Origin: FEN-1297 sp046706945
GTDB lineage: Bacteria > Bacteroidota > Ignavibacteria > Ignavibacteriales > Ignavibacteriaceae
Length of the DNA stretch: 5,895 nucleotides
Assembly (NCBI GenBank): GCA_046706945.1
Contig: JBJKOY010000178.1
Coordinates: 1 to 5,895, forward strand
Direction: 5' to 3'
Shown: piece by piece, positions 5,853 to 5,895 of the stretch
Position numbering within the stretch: position 1 is the stretch's first letter
Layout: every line of letters begins with the position of its first letter
Notes under the pieces: generated by a model
Database searches by the model: none
Told to the model about the DNA's origin: nothing
What the model saw: only the letters and a program-made list of their open reading frames with translations
Translations under genes and position numbers: made by a program

Positions 5853-5895
5853 TTAACCGGCATCGTCCGACATATTAATAAATTCTTTCTCGGTA
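5853..5895 (-). CDS. C-terminal end of an unidentified upstream gene (tentative)
   Basis: A minus-strand frame is open from the right edge and reads TEKEFINMSDDAG before TAA at 5855-5853. The downstream ATG follows one base later, the arrangement expected for translationally coupled operon genes. Thirteen residues are not enough to identify a product. The competing explanation is that the DUF6913-like frame, also open to the edge, simply starts further upstream. Confidence 0.4.
   Translation of the reverse strand, partial: TEKEFINMSDDAG

Noticed and set aside
1..5895. Search for defence systems, CRISPR arrays, transposases, tRNAs or phage genes
   Set aside because: No repeat-spacer pattern, recombinase motif or tRNA-like fold was seen; the genes are regulatory, stress-related or housekeeping in type.

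Overview
The window looks like a stretch of chromosome from a member of the Bacteroidota/Ignavibacteria lineage. The clues are moderate AT-richness, a TAnnTTTG-type promoter element (TAAGTTTG) before the rubrerythrin gene, a small secreted protein with DxNxDG/DxDGDG loops and a Gly-rich tail, and a protein resembling the Bacteroidota family DUF6913. The assignment is an inference from style and families, not from a marker gene. No phage, transposase, CRISPR, tRNA or rRNA sequence was seen.

Layout, left to right. (1) The first 55 bases are the N-terminus of a minus-strand PP-loop ATP-pyrophosphatase (SGGLDS motif) that runs off the left edge. (2) A spacer follows, carrying a 66-bp imperfect inverted repeat. 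(3) A minus-strand gene encodes a 134-residue exported protein with two calcium-type Asp loops and (D/N)GTG repeats. (4) A roughly 250-bp divergent control region contains a bulged hairpin/dyad, paired direct repeats and two near-consensus sigma-54-like promoter sites, one facing each way. (5) On the plus strand, a membrane histidine kinase (sensor-PAS-HisKA-HATPase) overlaps by ATGA a complete NtrC-class response regulator (REC, sigma-54 AAA+, Fis HTH). (6) A plus-strand rubrerythrin follows with its own probable promoter. (7) Converging on it from the right is a minus-strand operon: the last 13 codons of an unknown gene, a DUF6913-like protein, and a STAS-domain anti-sigma-factor antagonist.

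How the genes may work together. The kinase and regulator form one translationally coupled two-component system that should activate sigma-54 promoters. The divergently transcribed secreted protein is the obvious candidate target. The arrangement resembles enterobacterial zraP-zraSR (small periplasmic protein divergent from an NtrC-class kinase/regulator pair), but with an apparently unrelated secreted protein. This is the most interesting hypothesis in the window. The rubrerythrin (peroxide/oxygen protection) and the STAS/DUF6913-like operon look like independent, ordinary units.
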